From positions 1-6,447 of the forward strand of contig CAMLRB010000201.1 in the NCBI GenBank assembly GCA_946482295.1: a stretch of 6,447 nucleotides of DNA, in the 5' to 3' direction. Source of the stretch: an uncultured Bacteriovorax sp. Lineage in GTDB: Bacteria > Bdellovibrionota > Bacteriovoracia > Bacteriovoracales > Bacteriovoracaceae. Positions 1-5,482 of this stretch are shown piece after piece (positions within the stretch are counted from its first letter, which is position 1; every line of letters starts with the position of its first letter). The notes beneath the pieces are model-generated. The model worked only from the letters and a program-made list of their open reading frames with translations. It was not told the origin of the DNA and made no database searches. The position numbers and the translations under genes are program-made.

Positions 1-1
1 T

Positions 2-292
2 TATAGCGCTGTAGAGCTTGTTGGTGCCCCTTTTTATGGTTGGATTCACGACCTTAGTGTTCATGATCCATTTTATGTATTGCCGGTTTTAATGGCCGTT
101 TCTATGTTCTTACAACAAAAGATGACTCCATCAACATCAATGGATCCAACACAACAAAAGATCATGATGTTTATGCCACTTATTTTTGCTTTTATTATGA
201 AAGATCTTCCAGCTGGACTTGTTCTTTATATTCTTGTTTCGACTGTCGTTGGTATTTTACAACAAATGATCGTTTACAAGATGGCTGACTAA
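2..292 (+). CDS. yidC: YidC/Oxa1-family membrane protein insertase, C-terminal part (5' end outside window)
   Basis: Only the last 96 codons are present; the frame is open from the left edge of the window to TAA at 290-292. YidC inserts and folds proteins in the inner membrane, alone or with SecYEG. The family signature is clear: [16 protein letters not shown], then a [10 protein letters not shown] stretch, the [10 protein letters not shown] motif, and a pair of hydrophobic segments around [11 protein letters not shown] and [19 protein letters not shown]. These correspond to the last transmembrane helices of YidC. The protein ends only a few residues after the final helix (YKMAD), without the long basic tail that many YidC proteins carry. 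A TTG at 80 lies inside the conserved domain and is not the start. The downstream neighbour is mnmE, as in many origin regions; the jag/khpB gene often found between them is absent. Identity is secure. Confidence 0.95.
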   Translation, partial: YSAVELVGAPFYGWIHDLSVHDPFYVLPVLMAVSMFLQQKMTPSTSMDPTQQKIMMFMPLIFAFIMKDLPAGLVLYILVSTVVGILQQMIVYKMAD

Positions 293-299
293 AACATGT

Positions 300-1916
300 A
301 TGAATTTTTATACTGATGACCAACCTATAATTGCATGCAGTACTGGCACTCAGGCCAATACTGCAATTGCAGTTATACGTTTATCAGGTTTTGAGTCTCT
401 CGAATCCCTTCAGAAATTTTTTTCTGTTTCCCTTTCAAAAGTAACCAAGAGAAAAGCCACTCTCACAAACATTCAATTCCAAAATAAAGTTTTCGATAAT
501 GGTTTGCTCTTATTTTTCCCTGCTGGGGAGAGCTACACAGGTGAAAATGTTTTAGAGCTTAACGTTCATGGAAATCTTCTCAACATTCAAAACATTTTGA
601 ATATTTTTATTGAGAGGGCTGGTTTCAGGGCTGCACATCCAGGTGAATTCACCTATCGTGCTCTTAAAAATAAAAAATTATCACTCTCGCAAGTCGAGGG
701 TTTAGATATGCTTCTCAATGCAAATTCGAGTTTGATGCTTTCGCAAGGACTCGATGTTCTCCAAGGAGATTTGCACGCTCAATATTTGGCGCTTCATGAA
801 GCTTTTATTAAATTAAAATCAGCTGTAGAGATCTCAATTGATTTTTCGGAAGACGTTGGAGTTGAGGAAACTCAAAAACTTTTCAATGATTCGTTCGTTA
901 AGTTTCAGAAAATTATCTCTAGCCTTAAAACGCGCACGGAAGGAAACCTTTCGTCACTTTTATCTCCGGAAATTGCTCTAACGGGGCAAACTAATGCGGG
1001 CAAAAGTTCACTTTTTAATCTTTTACTTAAAGACGATCGCTCCATTGTCTCAAATATCGCTGGGACCACTCGCGATTACGTCTCAGAAATCCTCCATATC
1101 GATGGGACCAATTACAAATTGGTCGATACAGCTGGAATTCGTGAATCTTCTGATGTCATTGAGAACATCGGTATCGAGAGAGCGCTTACTATTTTGAAGC
1201 GGTCTTTTTTCAAGATTCTCGTTATTAATCCGTTTGAAACGAATCCCAAATATCTTAAAAAGTTTGCTGGCCTGGAATTTGATTTACTTCTTTTTTCTCA
1301 TAAAGATCAGCCTAATTTTGAAAACAAAGTAGGGGAGATTGATCATAGTTTCATTGGGAAAAAGTTAGTTTTTGCTGCGGATTTTGTGACTGGTTCTATA
1401 GGGGCAATTGATGCGAAGTTGTGGTCCGCCGCTCTCGCGGCTGGTTCTATAGGACCAAAAATTGAAAAAAGTGGTCCCATAGGACCAAAAATGAATGAAA
1501 GTGGTTCTATAGGACCAAGTTCAAAAACCATTGCCCCTATAGAACCAGATTCTGAAAATTCTGGTCCTATAGAACCAAGTTTGTGCGAAAGTGGTTCTAT
1601 AGAACCACTTTGTGCGAAGTTGGGGTCCGTCGCTCTCGCGACTTCTATAGAACCGCTAATCCGAGATTTAATAGCAAAAAAATACGCTGAAGCTACAGCT
1701 AACAACCCAATATTACTAGAGCGCCACCGTCAGGTGATAAATAAACTATATTTAAAATCAACCGAATTAGGTAGTAATATCAACGGGTTAACTGACGTAG
1801 CAATCCTCTCCTCAGAAGTAAACATTCTAGGAAATCACCTAGCAGAACTCATAGGAATCGTCTCACCAGATGATGTACTTAATTCAATCTTTTCAAATTT
1901 TTGTATTGGAAAGTAG
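300..1916 (+). CDS. mnmE: tRNA uridine-5-carboxymethylaminomethyl modification GTPase MnmE (TrmE), with an in-frame repeat insertion
   Basis: MnmE works with MnmG to modify U34 of certain tRNAs, using GTP and a tetrahydrofolate one-carbon donor. Visible in order: the N-terminal TrmE domain (SYTGENVLELNVHG; HPGEFTYRALKNKKLSLSQ), a helical region, then the G domain. Its P-loop is GQTNAGKSS (229-237, with the K+-binding Asn at 232), switch motif GTTRD (255-259), DTAG (276-279) and Glu288 at the catalytic position (E282 in E. coli). The C-terminus FCIGK (534-538) carries the conserved Cys535. Oddities: the usual NKxD motif reads SHKD (333-336), and the usual SAK reads AAD (359-361). Residues about 365-452 are a repeat insertion, making the protein 538 aa against roughly 450-465 usual. 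ATG 300 is chosen because the ATG at 296 is out of frame and closes after six codons. There is no clear Shine-Dalgarno, so coupling to yidC is likely. Confidence 0.96.
   Translation: MNFYTDDQPIIACSTGTQANTAIAVIRLSGFESLESLQKFFSVSLSKVTKRKATLTNIQFQNKVFDNGLLLFFPAGESYTGENVLELNVHGNLLNIQNILNIFIERAGFRAAHPGEFTYRALKNKKLSLSQVEGLDMLLNANSSLMLSQGLDVLQGDLHAQYLALHEAFIKLKSAVEISIDFSEDVGVEETQKLFNDSFVKFQKIISSLKTRTEGNLSSLLSPEIALTGQTNAGKSSLFNLLLKDDRSIVSNIAGTTRDYVSEILHIDGTNYKLVDTAGIRESSDVIENIGIERALTILKRSFFKILVINPFETNPKYLKKFAGLEFDLLLFSHKDQPNFENKVGEIDHSFIGKKLVFAADFVTGSIGAIDAKLWSAALAAGSIGPKIEKSGPIGPKMNESGSIGPSSKTIAPIEPDSENSGPIEPSLCESGSIEPLCAKLGSVALATSIEPLIRDLIAKKYAEATANNPILLERHRQVINKLYLKSTELGSNINGLTDVAILSSEVNILGNHLAELIGIVSPDDVLNSIFSNFCIGK
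1412..1441 (+). repeat. GC-rich 30-bp flanking repeat with hairpin, left copy
   Basis: This unit lies between palindromes 1 and 2 and matches 1613-1642 at 27 of 30 positions. Its G+C is 21/30, far above the surrounding gene. It ends in an inverted repeat, GCCGC-TCTC-GCGGC (1428-1441), able to form a 5-bp stem with a four-base loop. In the MnmE frame it encodes AKLWSAALAA. It seems to belong to the same insertion as the palindromes; its role is unknown. Confidence 0.85.
1588..1611 (+). repeat. Perfect 24-bp palindrome (repeat copy 7, extended)
   Basis: Palindrome 7 extends four bases on each side of the 16-bp core, so positions 1588-1611 read identically on both strands. It is the longest perfect dyad in the array, and it immediately precedes the right GC-rich flanking unit. 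A zero-spacer dyad suits a symmetric dimeric DNA-binding protein better than an RNA hairpin, although no binding protein is identified. Confidence 0.9.
1613..1642 (+). repeat. GC-rich 30-bp flanking repeat with hairpin, right copy
   Basis: This copy lies between palindromes 7 and 8. It differs from 1412-1441 at three positions. Two of them are the paired change that turns stem GCCGC/GCGGC into GTCGC/GCGAC (1629-1642), with loop TCTC unchanged, so the stem is kept. After this copy the next palindrome lacks its first TGG, a 3-bp in-frame deletion that explains the 48-bp rather than 51-bp interval. It encodes AKLGSVALAT. Confidence 0.85.
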
Positions 1917-1969
1917 ACATTTTTTACGATCGGCATTACAAATCACCAACGCAATTTACCCAAGAGAAA

Positions 1970-1985
1970 TGTTCCACGTAGAACA
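1970..1985. promoter_or_regulatory. parS: parS-like ParB-binding site upstream of mnmG
   Basis: TGTTCCACGTAGAACA is one base away from the perfect palindrome TGTTCCACGTGGAACA, a well-known form of bacterial chromosomal parS. It sits in the 75-bp mnmE-mnmG gap, ending six bases before the mnmG ATG, where a Shine-Dalgarno would normally lie. A cognate parB is encoded about 3.5 kb downstream. The same 16-mer occurs in inverse orientation at 4426-4441. I see no convincing promoter or terminator in the rest of this gap (1917-1991). Confidence 0.85.
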
Positions 1986-1991
1986 ATATAT

Positions 1992-3845
1992 ATGAAAAAA
2001 AATTTCGACATTCTTATCATTGGCGGTGGCCACGCTGGTTCCGAAGCCGCATACATTTCATCGCAATTCGGATTGCAGGTCGCGCTCATTTCTGGACCCG
2101 GCGCAAGTATTGCGTCGACTCCTTGTAACCCAGCTATCGGCGGAGTAGGAAAGGGGCAAGTGGTTCGCGAGATAGATGCGCTCGGTGGAATGATGGGAAT
2201 GATTGCCGACAAAGCCGGGATTCAATTTCGCACGTTGAATGAGTCGAAAGGGTTTGCAGTTCAATCAACTCGGGTTCAAGTCGATAAAGAACTCTACACA
2301 AAATATGCTACCGAACTTTTAGAATCAATCGATAATCTAACTATAATTCGCGAGATGGTTAAGGCCGTTACAAAAGATGAATCCGAATTCAAGGTCCAGA
2401 CCGAAGATGGAAACATTTATTCAGCTCAGAAAGTAATTGTTACGACAGGCACTTTTCTCAATGGAAAACTCCATACCGGGGAAGAACAAACTTCAGGTGG
2501 AAGAGTAGAGTGTAAGCCATCAGTAGGACTTGGAGATCTTTTTTCAGAAATAAAGACACTCCCGAATAGATTTAAGACTGGAACTCCGCCGAGGTTAGAT
2601 AAAAACACAATCGATTACTCTCAAATGGAGCCACAAGAGAGTGATTCAGGAACAAGAAACTTTTCTTCGCTAGCAAATCCATTTGAAAGGAATTCAAAAC
2701 AAGTAAATTGCTATCTCACGCGAACAAATAGTGAGACTTTGTCTATAATTAGGGCCAACAAAGAACGCTCACCGATCTTTAATGGGCAAATTAAAGGCGT
2801 TGGGCCTAGATATTGTCCTTCAATTGAGGACAAAGCCTTCCGTTATACCGAAAAAGATGTTCACCATGTCTTTGTCGAGCCAGAAGGACTTGATGTAGAG
2901 ACGATTTATCCGAATGGCATCTCAACTTCGCTTCCAAAAGATGTCCAAGAGAGCTTTATTCGCACGATTGCAGGGTTAGAAAACGCAAAAATCCTAATTC
3001 ATGGATACGCAGTTGAGTACGATGTAGTCGATACATCTGAACTATCTCGCACAATGGAGTACAAAACACTTCCGGGTCTGTACTTTGCCGGACAAGTTTG
3101 TGGGACTTCTGGATATGAAGAGGCGGCTGGACAAGGAATTATGGCCGGAATCAATGCTTCTTTGAGTTTTTTAAGTAAAGATTCACTCATTTTAGATAGA
3201 AACGATTCTTATATTGGAGTTATGGTTGAAGATTTGGTCTCAAATAAGCGAGATGAGCCTTATCGACTCTTTACCGCTCGCTCGGAAAACCGACTTTACG
3301 TTCGCGAAGATAATACTATCCAAAGAATGTCGAAATATAGAAAAGTGATGGATTTAACCTCTAAACTCGACATTTTTCAGGAAAACTTCCTCGATGAAGC
3401 GGAAATTCTAGAAAATCTCATCGAAAATACCATGTACTATGCCCAGGCAGAAACAAAGAGAGTTTTTGATGAAAAAGGATACGGATCTCTAGAAACTAAT
3501 ATTTCTCTTAAAGAACTACTGAGAAGACCCAACTTAAATCCCATTGAAACACTTAAATCAGAAACTGAAATTATGGGAGCAAGCTTTAACCCTGACGTTA
3601 TTAGAACTGTTGCGATTTCTGCAAAATACGAAGGCTATATAGACAGAGCACTTGTAGAGAGTGAAAAGATCAATCGCTTAAGCAAAAAGAAAATTAACTG
3701 GGAAATTCTGGCTGAATCAAAAAATATCTCCTTTGAGTGCAAGTTGAGAATCAAACAAATCAGGCCAGAAACATTTGGCCAGTTACAAAGAATGGAAGGA
3801 ATTAGACCTGCCACTCTCGCATATGTTGCAGGAAACCTCGTATGA
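1992..3845 (+). CDS. mnmG: tRNA uridine-5-carboxymethylaminomethyl modification enzyme MnmG (GidA), FAD-dependent
   Basis: MnmG is the FAD/NADH-using partner of MnmE in modification of tRNA U34. The 617-aa length is normal for the family. The N-terminal dinucleotide-binding motif is GGGHAGSEAA (11-20). TPCNPAIGGVGKG follows, with Cys45. GPRYCPSIEDK holds Cys275. These two cysteines match E. coli C47 and C277, which are needed for catalysis. HVFVEPEG and the second FAD motif GYEEAAGQG (from 374) are also intact. The C-terminal helical region ends IRPETFGQLQRMEGIRPATLAYV, typical of the MnmE- and tRNA-contacting end. The start ATG at 1992 gives the expected MKKNFDILIIGGG. It has no evident Shine-Dalgarno, because a parS-like site occupies positions -22 to -7. 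The stop overlaps the rsmG start by 4 bp (ATGA). I see nothing broken in it. Confidence 0.97.
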   Translation: MKKNFDILIIGGGHAGSEAAYISSQFGLQVALISGPGASIASTPCNPAIGGVGKGQVVREIDALGGMMGMIADKAGIQFRTLNESKGFAVQSTRVQVDKELYTKYATELLESIDNLTIIREMVKAVTKDESEFKVQTEDGNIYSAQKVIVTTGTFLNGKLHTGEEQTSGGRVECKPSVGLGDLFSEIKTLPNRFKTGTPPRLDKNTIDYSQMEPQESDSGTRNFSSLANPFERNSKQVNCYLTRTNSETLSIIRANKERSPIFNGQIKGVGPRYCPSIEDKAFRYTEKDVHHVFVEPEGLDVETIYPNGISTSLPKDVQESFIRTIAGLENAKILIHGYAVEYDVVDTSELSRTMEYKTLPGLYFAGQVCGTSGYEEAAGQGIMAGINASLSFLSKDSLILDRNDSYIGVMVEDLVSNKRDEPYRLFTARSENRLYVREDNTIQRMSKYRKVMDLTSKLDIFQENFLDEAEILENLIENTMYYAQAETKRVFDEKGYGSLETNISLKELLRRPNLNPIETLKSETEIMGASFNPDVIRTVAISAKYEGYIDRALVESEKINRLSKKKINWEILAESKNISFECKLRIKQIRPETFGQLQRMEGIRPATLAYVAGNLV

Positions 3846-4480
3846 ATATTTATGAATTTAGCCAAAAATACCTCGACCTGTTAACAGGGGAGTTTGCCGG
3901 AATAAATCTCACTCGTATCGAATCTCCTGAGGAGTTTTTTCAAAAACAAATTAGAGACAGCATTCTTCCGCAAGAAGAAAGTGCAGTATTCAAGAAGTGT
4001 CTCGAAAAAACAAAAGTCATGGTCGATATTGGTTTCGGTGGAGGATTTCCTATCCTTCCTATGGCATTCATGAATCCTGATAAAAAATTCTACGGAATGG
4101 ATGCTAGAGCAAAGAAAGCTCAGACCGTAGCAAAAATTGCAGAGAAGTTGGAACTCAAAAATACAAAGCTCATGCATCAGAGGTTTGAGGAAGTAATTTT
4201 TAATCGCGATGCGGTTGTTACTTTTAAAGCAGTGGGAAAAGTTTGTGACTTGCTGCCTTTGTTTAAAACGAACAACAATCTATATGTCTTCTTCTATAAA
4301 GGACCCAATTTTTACGACCTGGAAGAAATTGAGCCTATGCTAGATGATTGGGAAGTTATCGAAGAGACTTCTTACGATGTTCCTGGTACAGAAGGAAGAT
4401 TATTGCTTGGCTTCAAAAATAAAAATGTTCTACGTGGAACAAAAACTCCAAAAAATATTCAATTTTCACAGTTACAATAA
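3842..4480 (+). CDS. rsmG: 16S rRNA (guanine-527-N7)-methyltransferase RsmG (GidB)
   Basis: RsmG uses S-adenosylmethionine to methylate N7 of G527 in 16S rRNA of the small ribosomal subunit. The 212 residues show the family layout: a short N-terminal helix, INLTRI (21-26), and RDSI (38-41) in place of the usual HxxDSL. The SAM-binding loop is VDIGFGGGFP (61-70), and acidic D87 ends the next strand before the ARAKKAQ helix. VTFKAVGKVCDLLPLF and a late FFYKGP follow. The N-terminus is somewhat shorter than in many homologues. The ATG at 3842 overlaps the mnmG stop (ATGA), so translation is probably coupled. The last 18 residues form a tail after the usual end of the fold. The tail begins NVLRGT (195-200), which is encoded by the second parS-like site, and it also contains the probable -35 of the parAB promoter. 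Confidence 0.94.
   Translation: MNIYEFSQKYLDLLTGEFAGINLTRIESPEEFFQKQIRDSILPQEESAVFKKCLEKTKVMVDIGFGGGFPILPMAFMNPDKKFYGMDARAKKAQTVAKIAEKLELKNTKLMHQRFEEVIFNRDAVVTFKAVGKVCDLLPLFKTNNNLYVFFYKGPNFYDLEEIEPMLDDWEVIEETSYDVPGTEGRLLLGFKNKNVLRGTKTPKNIQFSQLQ
4426..4441. promoter_or_regulatory. parS: parS-like ParB-binding site inside the 3' end of rsmG
   Basis: TGTTCTACGTGGAACA is the exact reverse complement of the site at 1970-1985, so both carry the same single departure from the perfect parS dyad. It lies in the rsmG reading frame, encoding the VLRGT part of residues 195-200. It is 92 bp upstream of the parA start and 30 bp upstream of the proposed parAB -35, a position from which bound ParB might affect parAB transcription. 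No third copy was seen in the window. Confidence 0.87.
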
Positions 4481-4499
4481 GCAATTTTATCGGTATAAA
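4471..4499 (+). promoter_or_regulatory. Putative sigma-70-type promoter for parAB
   Basis: The proposed -35 is GTTACA (4471-4476), four of six matches to TTGACA. The -10 is TATAAA (4494-4499), five of six matches to TATAAT, and the spacer is 17 bp. The -35 overlaps the last codons of rsmG. Transcription would begin near 4506, leaving a leader of about 27 bases with the parA Shine-Dalgarno in it. AT-rich sequence lies just upstream. This is pattern-based only. Confidence 0.5.
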
Positions 4500-4519
4500 A
4501 TACTCTAAATTCACACAAT

Positions 4520-4525
4520 AAGGGG
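4520..4525 (+). promoter_or_regulatory. Ribosome binding site of parA
   Basis: AAGGGG ends seven bases before the ATG at 4533. It supports this start and contrasts with mnmE and mnmG, which lack a recognisable Shine-Dalgarno. Confidence 0.7.
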
Positions 4526-4532
4526 ATTGTAA

Positions 4533-5465
4533 ATGGCTAAAATCATTGCAATGATGAACCAAAAAGGTGGTGTTGGTAAGACAACTTCATCAGTAAATTT
4601 GGCAGCGTGTCTAGCAGTAGCTGAGAAAAAAACTCTGCTAATCGATCTAGATCCACAGGGAAACGGCTCACTTAGTATCGGATTATCAAAAGAAACTTTC
4701 GCAGGTAAAAATATTTATCATGCGCTCATTGGCCAAATCGACATCAAAGAAGCGATCTATGAAAGTGAGCTTCCTTATTTTCATATTTGTCCTTCAGATA
4801 ACAATCTTTCAGGTGCAGAAATTGAACTCGTAAGTTTGTTTGCTCGCGAATCAAAACTTAAGCAAGCTTTCAAATCAGTTGAAAACGATTATGACTATAT
4901 CATCATCGACTGTCCTCCTTCATTGGGACTTTTAACAGTAAACGCGTTGAACTCTGCACATTCATACATCGTTCCAATGCAAACAGAATATCTCGCAATG
5001 GAAGGTCTTGCTCAGCTCTTGAATACTGTTCGTTTAATTAGAACTTCACTTAACCCAAATCTAGAGCTAGATGGAATTCTCTTAACTATGTTTGATTCTC
5101 GCTCAGGACTTCATAAGCAAGTTGTGAATGAAATTAAAACGCATTTTGGTGATGTTGTTTTCAAAACAATTATTCCTCGTAACGTAAAACTTGCTGAATG
5201 TCCTTCATTCGGAAAACCAGTCATTCTTTACGATATTGAATCTAAGGGGAGTGAAGCTTACCTTGCACTAGCAAAAGAACTTATTTTAAAAGAAAGATTT
5301 AAAGCTGCTCCGGCCGTTGCTACTGCAACGACTGTAAAAACAGTTGCCCAAGAAGCTCCTGCTGCAAAAGTTGAAATTGCAAAAGAGCCAGAAGATGCAC
5401 TTATGAGTGCTATTCCCGATTTAAGTAATATTTCATTCGACGAACCACCAGTGTTTGAGCAGTAG
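4533..5465 (+). CDS. parA: Chromosome partitioning ATPase ParA (Soj), with C-terminal extension
   Basis: ParA is a deviant-Walker ATPase that binds DNA nonspecifically as an ATP-dimer and is stimulated by ParB bound at parS, moving sister origins apart. The deviant Walker A is KGGVGKTT (11-18, signature Lys11 and Lys16). Walker A' is DLDPQGN (38-44, with Asp40) and Walker B is IIIDCPPS (123-130, Asp126). The typical ParA core ends near residue 256, about where B. subtilis Soj (253 aa) stops. The protein here continues for about 54 residues: first an Ala/Pro/Val/Lys/Glu-rich stretch that looks disordered, then an acidic-hydrophobic end containing IPDLSNISFDEPPVFEQ. The function of that tail is unknown. 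The start is backed by a good Shine-Dalgarno. parB begins 17 bases after the stop, so the two are almost certainly cotranscribed. Confidence 0.96.
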   Translation: MAKIIAMMNQKGGVGKTTSSVNLAACLAVAEKKTLLIDLDPQGNGSLSIGLSKETFAGKNIYHALIGQIDIKEAIYESELPYFHICPSDNNLSGAEIELVSLFARESKLKQAFKSVENDYDYIIIDCPPSLGLLTVNALNSAHSYIVPMQTEYLAMEGLAQLLNTVRLIRTSLNPNLELDGILLTMFDSRSGLHKQVVNEIKTHFGDVVFKTIIPRNVKLAECPSFGKPVILYDIESKGSEAYLALAKELILKERFKAAPAVATATTVKTVAQEAPAAKVEIAKEPEDALMSAIPDLSNISFDEPPVFEQ

Positions 5466-5469
5466 TCTC

Positions 5470-5477
5470 AGAGGAAG
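5470..5477 (+). promoter_or_regulatory. Ribosome binding site of parB
   Basis: AGAGGAAG lies in the 17-bp parA-parB gap and ends five bases before the ATG at 5483, supporting that start codon. Confidence 0.65.
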
Positions 5478-5482
5478 TTGTT

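Larger units (their letters stand above)
1391..1655 (+). repeat. In-frame array of eight 16-bp palindromic repeats inside mnmE
   Basis: Eight copies of a dyad related to TGGTTCTATAGAACCA start at 1391, 1442, 1472, 1502, 1532, 1562, 1592 and 1640. The six from 1442 to 1592 are exactly 30 bp apart. The outer intervals are 51 and 48 bp, so every interval is a multiple of three and the mnmE frame stays open. Copy 7 (1592-1607) is a perfect palindrome. Copies 2 and 4 are TGGTTCTATAGGACCA, and copy 6 is their exact reverse complement. Copy 5 is the exact reverse complement of copy 1. The 14-bp spacers differ from each other and are mostly A-rich. Each copy encodes G-S/P-I-G/E-P or a close variant, with Ile always ATA. 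The function is unknown: it may be a mobile or expanding in-frame element, a set of dyad protein-binding sites, or a disordered protein linker. Confidence 0.95.

Noticed and set aside
80..292. Separate 70-residue protein starting at TTG 80
   Set aside because: The frame continues upstream with conserved YidC sequence, so it is the end of yidC.
994..1197. Small + strand ORF inside mnmE
   Set aside because: A different frame within the conserved G domain, with no ribosome binding site or recognisable domain.
1442..1607. CRISPR array
   Set aside because: The repeated part is only 16 bp and the spacers 14 bp, repeat copies vary, the array lies in frame inside a gene, and there are no cas genes.
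1392..1655. Collagen-like protein repeat
   Set aside because: Gly-Pro residues recur every ten residues rather than as G-X-Y triplets, so a collagen triple helix is not supported.
1343..1705. Antisense open frame of 120 codons across the repeat array
   Set aside because: It is open because the repeats are palindromic and regularly spaced; it lacks a Shine-Dalgarno and any known domain, and mnmE on the + strand explains the region.
300..1916. mnmE as a pseudogene because of the insertion and altered G4/G5 motifs
   Set aside because: The frame is open to the conserved FCIGK end, and G1-G3 and the catalytic Glu are intact, which argues for a working protein.
1917..1991. oriC or promoter in the mnmE-mnmG gap
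   Set aside because: Only 75 bp, with no TTATCCACA-type DnaA boxes and no -35/-10 pair with good spacing; only the parS-like site stands out.
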